From assembly GCA_002493625.1 (NCBI GenBank), contig DKZK01000006.1:97823-135458 (forward strand): DNA of 37,636 nt, read 5' to 3'. The notes under the pieces were generated by a model, which did no database searches, had not been told where the DNA came from, and was given only the letters and a program-made list of their open reading frames with translations. Positions 1 through 7,967 of this stretch are shown here, in pieces. Source of the stretch: Lachnospiraceae bacterium UBA7076 (lineage in GTDB: Bacteria > Bacillota > Clostridia > Lachnospirales > Lachnospiraceae). Position 1 is the first letter of the stretch, and every line of letters starts with the position of its first letter. The translations under genes and the position numbers were made by a program.

Positions 1-774
1 TTTTGTCCTGTGTGCGGATATGAGCTAAACAGCACTCCGCAGTCAAAATTTAAGCTGGCTTCTGAACAACCAAATATGAACGGTCAGGCAGCTATGAATA
101 ACCAGCAGCCGCCAAACAGCGGGTACGGACAGTCTGTATATAATCCGCAGTCAGGCGGAGGGTATCGGCAGCCTGTGTATAATCAACAGTCAGGCGGAGG
201 ATATCAGCAGCCTATGTATAATCAGCAGGCGGGCGGAGCATACAGTCAGCCGCCCAAGCAGAATACAGGATTAATAATAGGAGTTATTATTGGCGCAGTC
301 GTACTTATTGCTGCAATCGTCATTTTTCTGATTTTCTTTGTATTTAAAAAAGATGATACAGATGACACGGGCAAAAAAGATTCAGCAGGTACACAGACGG
401 TACAGGATGTACAAAATGATCCGTTGCCGGAGGATGATATTGGTACATCTGAGGCAGGTTCAGATATAGCGTTGGGAACCTACAGCATTTCTTCTATGCG
501 ACTGGAGGGAGAGACATTTGACCAAAGCTTCCTTGATTCTGAGGGATATGGTGAAATGACTTTACGCGTTGAGACTGATTATATTTATTTCAAGCAGACG
601 GCTGATGGATATGATGTGCCATATAATTATACAGGTTCCGGCGGTACAGGCAAAATGTGGAACAGTGTGGAAGAATATGCAATTTATTACACAGATGACA
701 CAATAACTATTGACTTTGCAAGCTCTGATGATTTTTCTGAATATACAGAGTACACAATGAATTTTACAAGATAA
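1..774 (+). CDS. Zinc-ribbon, single-pass membrane protein (5' end missing)
   Basis: The reading frame is open from base 1, and the first residues read FCPVCGYEL. That is the second CxxC knuckle of a small zinc ribbon, so the gene starts outside the window and the GTG at base 10 is not its start. After the ribbon comes a Gln/Asn/Gly/Tyr-rich linker with about three copies of a 13-residue unit (forms of QPVYNQQSGGGYQ). One transmembrane helix follows, rich in Ile and Val and ending IFFVFKK. The rest is an acidic, probably extracellular, domain of about 140 residues that I do not recognise; its sequence (LGTYSISSM...LRVETDYIYFKQ) suggests a beta-sandwich lipocalin-like or DUF-type fold. The architecture (cytoplasmic zinc ribbon, linker, TM, outer domain) is common in Clostridia, but the function is unknown. 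A hairpin follows the stop. Confidence 0.75.
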   Translation, partial: FCPVCGYELNSTPQSKFKLASEQPNMNGQAAMNNQQPPNSGYGQSVYNPQSGGGYRQPVYNQQSGGGYQQPMYNQQAGGAYSQPPKQNTGLIIGVIIGAVVLIAAIVIFLIFFVFKKDDTDDTGKKDSAGTQTVQDVQNDPLPEDDIGTSEAGSDIALGTYSISSMRLEGETFDQSFLDSEGYGEMTLRVETDYIYFKQTADGYDVPYNYTGSGGTGKMWNSVEEYAIYYTDDTITIDFASSDDFSEYTEYTMNFTR

Positions 775-779
775 TAAAC

Positions 780-812
780 AAACAGGGCAGGGTATTTCCT
801 GCTCTGTTTAAT
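780..812 (+). terminator. Hairpin after the zinc-ribbon gene
   Basis: A 12-bp stem pairs 780-791 (AAACAGGGCAGG) with 798-809 (CCTGCTCTGTTT) with one G-T pair and a 6-nt loop. The descending arm ends in TTT followed by AAT, so the U-tract is short. It lies 5 bases after the stop and 18 bases before the next start, and probably acts as a partial terminator. Confidence 0.55.
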
Positions 813-829
813 AATGTGGAGATTAAGGA

Positions 830-1639
830 ATGTTTAGATTTTTTTTCGTAATTATTATTTCAATGCCATTTATAATATACTATGTGGGTGTGGGCAGATA
901 TGTTGAAAGACATGCGGACAGGTATGACGAAATGGCAAGATATAAGATTGCTAAAAAGGTCATTCGAATACTGAGATACAATGGCGGCGTCATAACAAAG
1001 GTGTATGGCAGGGAAAATCTTCCGAAATCAGGAGGATATATTATGTATTCAAATCATCAGGGGAAATATGATGCACTTGGCATAATGTACGGTCATCCTA
1101 CGCCATGCACAATTTTAATGGATGAAAAGCGTTCAAGACTGCCAATCGTAAATCCTTTTATGGATTTGATAAAAGGCAGCCGTCTTAAAAAGGAAGATAT
1201 TAAAAGTCAGGTAATGACAATCCGGAAAATTGTTGATGAGGTAAAAGAGGGCAGAAAATACATAATATTCCCTGAGGGCGGATACGATAACAATCGTAAC
1301 AATGTACAGGATTTTCATTCCGGTTCCTTTAAATGCGCAGTAAGGTCGAAATGTCCCATTGTTCCTGTGGCAATCATAGATTCCTATAAGGTATTTGAAA
1401 GTATGGCGCCTTCTCCCGTAAGGACAAAGGTGTTTTTTCTCCCACCCATCAATTATGAGGAATACAAGGATAGAACCACGGAGCAGATAGCCGAAATTGT
1501 GCGTGCAAGAATAATGGTAACCATAGCCTTGTATACAAGAAAAAAACAAATAAAGCGGCTTGACGTAACACTTAATTCAAACGTCAATGACGTGGAGGAA
1601 GCAAGGAGATACATAAACAGACTTCAATATGTGCTGTAG
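830..1639 (+). CDS. plsC: PlsC-family 1-acyl-glycerol-3-phosphate acyltransferase
   Basis: This is a lysophosphatidic acid acyltransferase-type enzyme of phospholipid synthesis at the inner face of the membrane. It opens with a hydrophobic helix (residues 2-20, FRFFFVIIISMPFIIYYVG). The catalytic HX4D motif is seen in SNHQGKYDALG, the substrate-binding motif in IFPEGGYDNN, and the later VPVAIID block is also present. Its length (269 residues) is a little above the usual 240. The start has only a modest SD (gagattaagga). The family is clear; which acyl acceptor it uses cannot be told from sequence, so plsC is used in the family sense. It converges with lexA across a strong bidirectional terminator. 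Confidence 0.85.
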   Translation: MFRFFFVIIISMPFIIYYVGVGRYVERHADRYDEMARYKIAKKVIRILRYNGGVITKVYGRENLPKSGGYIMYSNHQGKYDALGIMYGHPTPCTILMDEKRSRLPIVNPFMDLIKGSRLKKEDIKSQVMTIRKIVDEVKEGRKYIIFPEGGYDNNRNNVQDFHSGSFKCAVRSKCPIVPVAIIDSYKVFESMAPSPVRTKVFFLPPINYEEYKDRTTEQIAEIVRARIMVTIALYTRKKQIKRLDVTLNSNVNDVEEARRYINRLQYVL

Positions 1640-1676
1640 TAATATAAAAAGGTTACAGTATGTTTTGTAGCGGTAT

Positions 1677-1737
1677 AAAAAAGGCTGTCACAGTAAGTAT
1701 TTAAGGTATATGTACTTACCTGTGACAAGCCTTTTTT
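1677..1737. terminator. Bidirectional terminator between plsC and lexA
   Basis: The left arm AAAAAAGGCTGTCACAG-TAAGTA (from 1677) pairs almost perfectly with the right arm ending in CCTTTTTT (to 1737), with two single-base bulges. The A-run and T-run at the two ends give a U-tract in either direction, as expected between converging genes. Confidence 0.85.
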
Positions 1738-1786
1738 ATTGAATAGGAAAATCATGCTATCCGGTATTATTATGAATCCTTGCTAT

Positions 1787-2407
1787 CTAAAATGTCCGGA
1801 ACAATCCGATTACCCTGCCTAAGATGGACATTTCATCATTTATAATAATAGGGTCCATCGTGTCATTTTCAGGCTGAAGGCGGATATGACCATTTTCCCT
1901 GTAAAATGTCTTGACAGTGGCAGAATCGTCTATAAGCGCCACCACAATCTCGGAATTTCTTGCAGTGTTTGTCTCCTCAACCATAACAAGGTCACCATCG
2001 AATATACCGGCGTTAATCATGCTGTCGCCCTTAACCTTAAGCATAAATGTATTTTTGGTAGTATGCAGATATTCGGGAGGAACAGGAAAATAGCCGTCTA
2101 TATTTTCAACAGCAAGTATAGGTTCTCCGCAGGTTACGGTTCCCACAATAGGTATATTGACAAGCTCACGCCTGCTTAAGTTAAATGTGTCATCAAGAAT
2201 CTCAATGGCTCTCGGCTTGGTCGGATCCTTTCTGATGTAGCCTCTTTCTTCAAGTGTTGCAAGATGCGCATGTACGGATGAGGTTGATTTAAGATGAACA
2301 GCCTCACATATCTCCCTTACAGCAGGCGGATACCCCTTCTTAAGTATACAATCCTTAAGATATTCCAAAATCTGCTCCTGTTTCGGAGACAATGTATCTT
2401 TACTCAT
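1787..2407 (-). CDS. lexA: LexA, SOS-response repressor and autoprotease
   Basis: LexA represses DNA-repair genes and cuts itself when stimulated by RecA filaments. The protein has 206 residues, the normal family length. Residues 1-65 form the winged helix (LSPKQEQILEYL... SVHAHLATLEERGYI), followed by an S24 peptidase domain with catalytic Ser129 (KGDSM) and Lys166 (ATVKTF). The self-cleavage site is Cys93-Gly94 (GTVTCGEPILAVENI), where most LexA proteins have Ala-Gly. The start at 2407 is chosen because it has a GAAAGGGG ribosome binding site and matches the family N-terminus; the frame stays open upstream to 2578 but that part is not LexA-like. A promoter with a LexA box lies just upstream, so it is autoregulated. 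Confidence 0.96.
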   Translation of the reverse strand: MSKDTLSPKQEQILEYLKDCILKKGYPPAVREICEAVHLKSTSSVHAHLATLEERGYIRKDPTKPRAIEILDDTFNLSRRELVNIPIVGTVTCGEPILAVENIDGYFPVPPEYLHTTKNTFMLKVKGDSMINAGIFDGDLVMVEETNTARNSEIVVALIDDSATVKTFYRENGHIRLQPENDTMDPIIINDEMSILGRVIGLFRTF

Positions 2408-2454
2408 GTAAAAACCCCTTTCAAAAAAACAAAATGATTCATTTGCTAAAACAT

Positions 2455-2493
2455 ATAATAACACACATTTGTCTGAAATGCAAACGAATGTTC
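2455..2493 (-). promoter_or_regulatory. lexA promoter with overlapping SOS (LexA) box
   Basis: On the minus strand the -35 TTGCAT (2478-2483) and -10 TATTAT (2455-2460) are separated by exactly 17 bp. GAACATTCGTTT (2482-2493) fits the Gram-positive SOS box GAAC-N4-GTTC with one change at the last base, and overlaps the -35, which is a good place for repression. Confidence 0.75.
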
Positions 2494-2505
2494 TGATTTT
2501 TTTGA

Positions 2506-2532
2506 TTTTATTTCTGCGGGCAACGAGCCATG
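2506..2532 (-). repeat. Dispersed 27-bp repeat, copy A
   Basis: Read on the minus strand this begins CATGGCTCGTTG and ends AATAAAA. It matches 23 of 27 positions of the plus-strand sequence at 9863-9889. Both copies lie in intergenic DNA just upstream of a gene, in the same orientation as that gene. Origin is unknown. Confidence 0.5.
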
Positions 2533-2585
2533 TGATTGCTTGCAGGCATTTGGCGACTGCCTCAATTAAAGCAGTCAAGCAGTTT

Positions 2586-4121
2586 TTATTGTAACATTTG
2601 ATTGATTTGCTCTACCATCTGATTAAGCACTGTAATCTGTTCCGTCATCTGTGCCAGATCCTTAGTATTATTTTCAACCATATCATTAATATTGGAAAAT
2701 TCAATATTTTCCTGCTTGATATTATCAGCAATATGCTCATTGATTGCTACAGTTCGTTTAATTACTTCCGCCTGTTTATCATGGGCTTCACCCATTGTAT
2801 TTATGAGCTCCATGGAAGCGTAAAGTATATGAATCATTTCCTGAATACCGGTAAAAACAGCATGAAAGTGTTTATCCTGCTGTTGCAGATGTTCCATATT
2901 CTGTTCAACATATCTTGACATGTCAGCAACATTTTGCTGGACTTTTGTAATAACTGCAGTTACCTGTTCCAGAGAATTTTTTGTATCGTTTGCCAGAGAA
3001 CCCACAGAGGCTGCAACAACAGCAAAGCCTTTTCCGGCTTCGCCTGCTCTTGCCGCTTCAATGGATGCATTCAGTGCCAGTAAATTGGTGGAAGAAGAAA
3101 TTTCACTGATTATATTCAGCGTTATACCGATTTCCTCAACAGCCTCCGATAATTTTGCAGCCACCTGATTGGTCATTTCCATGGAATCTGCAACAGACAA
3201 ATTAATTTCTTTCAGCGCTGACAGACGTTTTTCGTTATCATGGGAACGCTCCAATAAATCCTTGGAGCTATTTTCTACCTGCTCAACATATTCACTGACA
3301 ACGGCTTCCCATTTTTGCAATTCTGCCAGATTTTCAAGGCTGTCATCACTTTTTTTACTGAGCTCCGTATTGTTTGACAACAGGTTTTCACTGGTTGCTG
3401 CAAGTTCTTCAGCAGAAGCGCTTTCACTTTCTGAAATATTGGACAGTACGGCGCCTGCACCGCCTAGCTGTTCAGATAATTTTGAAACGGAAATCAGCAT
3501 ATTCTGGATACGTTCATTATTTTGTTCCATTTCATCCTTTTTGGCGTTCACTAAAAAATGCTCCACAAGCCAGGTGAGCAGCCAGATAAAAGCCAATGAT
3601 AATATAATACATACGCATCGGTTTATCATATTGGGCATGAAATATTCATTGCTTTCAGGTAATAATACACTGCTTCGAAGAATCCATGACACAATTAATG
3701 ATAATGTAATTTCGATGCTTGTGATTATTACCATTTTACTATCCAGAAAAAGAGCAGTTGCAATTGTAAATAAAAATGCAAACGCCCAGAAATCAGAAGA
3801 TGGAATCATGTACAAAATAAAATTGAATTGTGTGAACATAATAATGATGAGAAATAATTTGCCTTGAGATAATTTTCGCCGGAGCACAAAGTGATTTTCA
3901 AATCCTGTTTTAATAAAATAGATGCCGATGGCAAGATATAATAAGCAGGTACAGTCAAATATAATCAGTAACAGCCAGTTCACGGTTGGGAGTAATCCAA
4001 TTACTTTTTCTAAAGTATACAAAATGCCGGCAGCCTGACATGCGCCGGGAACAGCAAGTAATACGATAGTATATACTTTGTTTATGTAGTCGTCCAATGC
4101 AGTCATATGTTTTGATTCCAT
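2586..4121 (-). CDS. Methyl-accepting chemotaxis-like membrane protein
   Basis: The protein has 511 residues. The first 200 hold about six hydrophobic helices (e.g. VYTIVLLAVPGACQAAGIL, WLLLIIFDCTCLLYLAIG, CIILSLAFIWLLTWLVEHFL) with no periplasmic sensor domain, so it would sense something in or at the membrane. The rest is a long helical MCP signalling domain whose hairpin tip reads STNLLALNASIEAARAGEAGKGF, the family signature. The usual VADEVRKLA after it is VAASVGSLA here, so the conserved Glu and Arg of the CheA/CheW contact are missing. The start at 4121 is chosen for its AAGGAGG site eight bases upstream; an in-frame ATG at 4154 has none. It stands alone with no che genes nearby. Confidence 0.88.
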   Translation of the reverse strand: MESKHMTALDDYINKVYTIVLLAVPGACQAAGILYTLEKVIGLLPTVNWLLLIIFDCTCLLYLAIGIYFIKTGFENHFVLRRKLSQGKLFLIIIMFTQFNFILYMIPSSDFWAFAFLFTIATALFLDSKMVIITSIEITLSLIVSWILRSSVLLPESNEYFMPNMINRCVCIILSLAFIWLLTWLVEHFLVNAKKDEMEQNNERIQNMLISVSKLSEQLGGAGAVLSNISESESASAEELAATSENLLSNNTELSKKSDDSLENLAELQKWEAVVSEYVEQVENSSKDLLERSHDNEKRLSALKEINLSVADSMEMTNQVAAKLSEAVEEIGITLNIISEISSSTNLLALNASIEAARAGEAGKGFAVVAASVGSLANDTKNSLEQVTAVITKVQQNVADMSRYVEQNMEHLQQQDKHFHAVFTGIQEMIHILYASMELINTMGEAHDKQAEVIKRTVAINEHIADNIKQENIEFSNINDMVENNTKDLAQMTEQITVLNQMVEQINQMLQ

Positions 4122-4322
4122 ATTTTTGTCCTCCTTAGTAAATATTTTATACATATAGTATTAATGCAATTTTAGCAAAAAGTGTATTTTGTGTAAAGTG
4201 TAGAAATGCTTGTTTTTAAGGAAATATAAAGAGATGCAAAACAGGAGAAGTTGTGATACAATTGCAGTTACGGCAGCATTTTACGGAAAAAATCAGAATA
4301 AATGAAAGGCTGCACAAATAGC

Positions 4323-4351
4323 TTGACATTATTATTATATGTTATTATAAT
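4323..4351 (+). promoter_or_regulatory. Promoter of the histidine operon
   Basis: A consensus -35 TTGACA (4323-4328) and a consensus -10 TATAAT (4346-4351) are separated by exactly 17 bp, upstream of hisZ in the right direction. A start around 4358 is expected. Confidence 0.85.
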
Positions 4352-4377
4352 TTACCATGTTTTAATTTGGTAACCAA
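4352..4377. promoter_or_regulatory. Inverted repeats at the his transcription start (possible operator)
   Basis: TTACCA (4352-4357) pairs with TGGTAA (4368-4373), and TTGGTAACCAA (4367-4377) is a perfect palindrome. Both lie directly after the -10, where a repressor would block transcription. The regulator is not known. Confidence 0.45.
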
Positions 4378-4494
4378 GTAGTGAATTATCACTTTAAAGT
4401 AATAAAGTAAATAATAAAAATACATAATGGGAAATTCCTTATTTTCAAAAGTTTCGCAAACACGTGAAAATATGCAAATCAGAAGGGAGATAAA

Positions 4495-5754
4495 ATGAAC
4501 GATAAATTATTGCGCACGCCTGACGGGGTCAGGGATATATATGGGATTGAATGTAAGAAAAAGCTTAAAATTGTTGATAAAATACATCATGTTCTTGAGC
4601 TTTTTTCCTATCAGGATATAGAGACGCCGTCCTTTGAATATTTTGATATATTCAATATGGATAAAGGCTCTGCACCGTCAAATGAAATGTATAAATTTTT
4701 TGACAGAAATAATAATACGCTTGTGCTAAGACCGGACCTTACCCCCAGCGTTGCCAGATGCGCTGCAAAATACTATGCGGGCGAGGAGCTTCCGATAAGG
4801 CTGTGTTATAAGGGAAATACATTTACAAATGCGCCCCTGCATCAGGGAAAGCTCAATGAATGCACACAGATAGGCGGAGAGCTTATCAATGACGACAGCT
4901 CTGCTGCCGACGCGGAGGCAATCGCATGCGTCATAAGCTGTCTTATGGCGTCCGGACTTACGGAATTTCAGATAGAGATTGGCGAAATAGAATTTTTCAA
5001 GGGGCTTATTTCTGAGGCGGGACTTGACATTGACACGGAAAATAAAATAAGGGATTACATTCATATAAAGAATTTCTTCGGTTTAAGTGAGTTTGTTGAG
5101 ACGCTTGATATAAGTGATGAGATGAAACTTGCGTTTACGTCCTTCGAGACATTGTTCGGCGGTCTTGACATGCTGGAGCGCGCAAGAGGGCTTGTTTCAA
5201 ACAGCGCGTCGCTTCTGGCAATCGAGCGCATGGAAAAGGTATATCATGCCCTTGCAAATTACGGGTACGAGAAATATGTGGGCTTTGACCTTGGCATGCT
5301 GAACAGATATAATTACTATACGGGAATTGTATTCCGCGGATATACATATGGAACGGGAGATGCTATTGTAAAGGGCGGAAGATACAATAATCTTCTGGCT
5401 CAGTTTGGAAAAAACGCCGCCTCCGTTGGTTTTGCAATATATGTGGACGAGCTTATGATGGCTGTTTCCAGAAACAGGGTGGAGGTTGAGGTCGATTATT
5501 CAAATATTCTTGTCCTGTACGATATAGAGTATCAGGCAAATGCAATAAAGCTGACAACAAGCCTGAGAAATAAAGGTCAGAAAATTGAGCTTATCAGAAA
5601 GTCGTCAAAGCGCACGGTGGAGGATTATATTGCATACGCAGGAAATATGCATCTTTCGGGCGTGTATCATTTTAAATCCGAGGAGGATATAGAGGTTATA
5701 TCGGTTATTAACAAAACAACCGATTTAATAAAGCTTGGTGACATTTTACACTGA
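4495..5754 (+). CDS. hisZ: HisZ, ATP phosphoribosyltransferase regulatory subunit
   Basis: HisZ is a catalytically dead relative of histidyl-tRNA synthetase that binds short-form HisG and is needed for its activity and for feedback by histidine. The synthetase-like catalytic core is visible (LRTPDGVRDIYG, TLVLRPDLTPSVARCAA, YKGNTFTNAPLHQGKLNECTQIGGELI, and late YYTGIVFRGYTYG). At 419 residues it is of HisZ length or slightly longer, with a short C-terminal anticodon-binding-like part. It lies directly before short-form hisG, which is the classic pairing and argues against a true hisS. The start has SD AGAAGGGAG. Confidence 0.93.
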   Translation: MNDKLLRTPDGVRDIYGIECKKKLKIVDKIHHVLELFSYQDIETPSFEYFDIFNMDKGSAPSNEMYKFFDRNNNTLVLRPDLTPSVARCAAKYYAGEELPIRLCYKGNTFTNAPLHQGKLNECTQIGGELINDDSSAADAEAIACVISCLMASGLTEFQIEIGEIEFFKGLISEAGLDIDTENKIRDYIHIKNFFGLSEFVETLDISDEMKLAFTSFETLFGGLDMLERARGLVSNSASLLAIERMEKVYHALANYGYEKYVGFDLGMLNRYNYYTGIVFRGYTYGTGDAIVKGGRYNNLLAQFGKNAASVGFAIYVDELMMAVSRNRVEVEVDYSNILVLYDIEYQANAIKLTTSLRNKGQKIELIRKSSKRTVEDYIAYAGNMHLSGVYHFKSEEDIEVISVINKTTDLIKLGDILH

Positions 5755-5874
5755 TGGACCAAGTGTGGCATTAAACAAATTTATAGCATAATAACAAGGC
5801 TATTGCACAGCTATGTTTTGAACATTATGGAGTTTTGCAATTGCCTATCACAATAACAAAAAAGAGGAAAAAAC

Positions 5875-6516
5875 ATGAGATATTTAACATTTGCCCTTGC
5901 AAAGGGCAGGCTTGCAAAAAAAACGCTGTCGCTTTTTGAGAAGATGGGAATATCCTGCGGGGAAGCCCTTGACCCTGATACGCGGAAGCTTATATTTACA
6001 AATGAGGAGCATAAAATAAAATTTTTCCTTGCAAAGGCATCAGATGTTCCTACCTATGTGGAATACGGAGCGGCGGACATAGGCGTTGTTGGAAAGGACA
6101 CCATACTTGAGGAGGGCAGAAATCTCTACGAGGTTATGGATCTGGGCTTTGGAAAATGCAAAATGTGCGTCTGCGGACCTGCATCTGCAAAGGAGCTTCT
6201 TGCAAAAAATGAGATAATAAGAGTGGCAAGCAAATACCCAAACATTGCGCAGGATTATTTTCAGAATAAAAAAAATCAGACGGTGGAGATTATTAAGCTG
6301 AACGGTTCCGTGGAGCTTGCTCCCATAGTGGATCTGGCTGAGGTTATCGTGGATATTGTGGAGACAGGCTCAACGCTCCGCGAAAACGGACTTCAGGTGC
6401 TGGAGGAGATTTGTCCTCTTTCAGCAAGGGTAGTCGTCAATCAGGTAAGCCTTAAAATGGAGCATGAGCGTATCAGGAAGCTGCTGAACGATTTAAATGA
6501 ATTAATAAAAGAGTAG
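5875..6516 (+). CDS. hisG: HisG, ATP phosphoribosyltransferase (short form)
   Basis: It catalyses the first step of histidine synthesis, ATP + PRPP to phosphoribosyl-ATP. At 213 residues it is the short form without the C-terminal regulatory domain, so it depends on HisZ encoded just upstream. Visible family blocks are LTFALAKGRLAKKTL at the N-terminus, YGAADIGVVGKDTI, and the PRPP-binding loop region VDIVETGSTLRENGL. The gap to hisZ is 120 bp with no obvious terminator. SD AGAGG precedes the ATG. Confidence 0.95.
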   Translation: MRYLTFALAKGRLAKKTLSLFEKMGISCGEALDPDTRKLIFTNEEHKIKFFLAKASDVPTYVEYGAADIGVVGKDTILEEGRNLYEVMDLGFGKCKMCVCGPASAKELLAKNEIIRVASKYPNIAQDYFQNKKNQTVEIIKLNGSVELAPIVDLAEVIVDIVETGSTLRENGLQVLEEICPLSARVVVNQVSLKMEHERIRKLLNDLNELIKE

Positions 6517-6607
6517 GAAAATACATGTATTTTATGGTATAACAAAGAAAAGAAATCTAAAAGTTATGTAACAGGGAGTAATCAGTTATGAAAAAAGGAG
6601 AATTATT

Positions 6608-7897
6608 ATGCGGATTATAGAATTAAACGAGGAAACAAAAAAGGATATACTGAACAATCTTCTTAAGAGAAGTCCCGACAATTACGGTTCATACGAGGCG
6701 ACTGTTAAGGAAATCGTCGAGGATGTACATAAGAACGGGGACGCCGCCCTGTTTCAATATACGGAAAAATTTGATAAAGCAGCCATAAATAAGGATAATG
6801 TAAGGGTGACGAAGGAGGAAATTGACGAGGCTTACAGTCAGGTTGAGCCGTCGCTGGTTGAAATTATCCGCAGGGCGAAGGCAAATATAAAGGAATACCA
6901 TGAAAAGCAAAAATGCTATAGCTGGTTTGACTCAAAGGATAACGGAAGCATGCTTGGACAAAAGGTAACGCCGATTGACAAGGTGGGCGTATATGTTCCG
7001 GGAGGAAAGGCTGTCTATCCGTCCTCTGTCCTTATGAATGTTATTCCTGCAAGGGTTGCAGGCGTTGGAAGCATTATTATGACCACGCCTTGTAACGCTG
7101 AGGGAAAGGTATATCCTACAACGCTTGTAGCAGCAAACGAGGCAGGGGTTGACGTGATTTACAAGGCGGGAGGCGCGCAGGCGATTGCCGCCCTTGCATA
7201 CGGTACGGAAAGCATACCTAAGGTGGACAAGATTGTAGGACCGGGCAACATATTTGTGGCGCTTGCAAAAAGGTGCGTATTCGGACATGTAAGCATTGAT
7301 TCCGTTGCAGGTCCAAGTGAGATATTAGTTCTTGCAGATGAGACGGCAAATGCAAGATACGTGGCTGCGGACCTTTTGTCACAGGCAGAGCATGATGAGA
7401 TGGCATCGGCAATCCTTATTACCACATCAAGGGAGCTTGCCGAAAGGGTATCGGATGAGGTGGAGCAATTTATAAGCGAGCTTTCAAGAAAAGACATCAT
7501 GCGTAAGTCCGTTGATACATACGGATATATTCTGCTTGCAAAAAACATGCAGGAGGCAGTTGATACCGCAAATGAAATTGCAAGTGAGCATCTTGAGATA
7601 ATGACGGCAAACCCGTTTGACACCATGACGAAAATTAAAAATGCGGGGGCAATCTTTATCGGGGATTACTCCTCGGAGCCTCTTGGCGATTATTTTGCAG
7701 GTCCAAACCATGTGCTTCCGACAAACGGAACGGCAAAGTTTTTCTCGCCTCTTTCCGTTGATGATTTTATTAAGAAGTCAAGCATTATTTACTTCTCAAA
7801 GGAGGCGCTTGCACCGGTTTCACAGGATATTATTGATTTTGCAACTGCGGAGCAGCTTACGGCACATGCCAATTCAATTAAGGTAAGGTTTGAATAA
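6608..7897 (+). CDS. hisD: HisD, histidinol dehydrogenase
   Basis: HisD performs the last two steps, histidinol to histidine, with NAD and a zinc ion. The length (429) is normal. Typical blocks are VYVPGGKAVYPSSVLMNVIPA, YKAGGAQAIAALAYGTE, KIVGPGNIFVALAKR, SVAGPSEILVLAD, the zinc-binding region LLSQAEHDEMASA, and the catalytic Glu-His in ASEHLEIM, followed by AGPNHVLPTNGTAKF. The ATG has an AAAAGGAG site 8 bases upstream. Confidence 0.97.
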   Translation: MRIIELNEETKKDILNNLLKRSPDNYGSYEATVKEIVEDVHKNGDAALFQYTEKFDKAAINKDNVRVTKEEIDEAYSQVEPSLVEIIRRAKANIKEYHEKQKCYSWFDSKDNGSMLGQKVTPIDKVGVYVPGGKAVYPSSVLMNVIPARVAGVGSIIMTTPCNAEGKVYPTTLVAANEAGVDVIYKAGGAQAIAALAYGTESIPKVDKIVGPGNIFVALAKRCVFGHVSIDSVAGPSEILVLADETANARYVAADLLSQAEHDEMASAILITTSRELAERVSDEVEQFISELSRKDIMRKSVDTYGYILLAKNMQEAVDTANEIASEHLEIMTANPFDTMTKIKNAGAIFIGDYSSEPLGDYFAGPNHVLPTNGTAKFFSPLSVDDFIKKSSIIYFSKEALAPVSQDIIDFATAEQLTAHANSIKVRFE

Positions 7898-7967
7898 GAT
7901 TGAATTAAAAAAAATAATGTGATATAATTTGCAGGAATGTTATGAGCAGAGTAAGGGAGTTGATTTT

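Larger units (their letters stand above)
4122..4494. other. Divergent intergenic region between the chemoreceptor gene and hisZ
   Basis: This 373-bp stretch holds the his promoter and the palindrome listed separately, plus a 5' leader of about 135 nt before hisZ. No gene, T-box signature (no GGTGGNACCGCG block) or terminator hairpin is visible. The part next to the chemoreceptor gene is AT-rich and must hold its promoter, but I cannot assign convincing -35/-10 boxes. Confidence 0.6.

Noticed and set aside
3169..3867. Long plus-strand frame opposite the chemoreceptor gene
   Set aside because: It is the shadow of the minus-strand gene: Ser/Thr-rich, no family resemblance, no SD.
4352..4494. 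Possible T-box or histidine attenuator before hisZ
   Set aside because: The leader is only about 135 nt, with no T-box core, no terminator with T-run and no histidine-rich leader peptide.
4495..5754. Histidyl-tRNA synthetase (hisS)
   Set aside because: It lies directly before short-form hisG in a histidine operon, and its length and C-terminus fit HisZ better.
6588..6620. Ten-codon frame MKKGELLCGL overlapping the hisD start
   Set aside because: Its ATG has no separate SD; it contains the SD of hisD, and has no histidine codons that would suggest a leader peptide.
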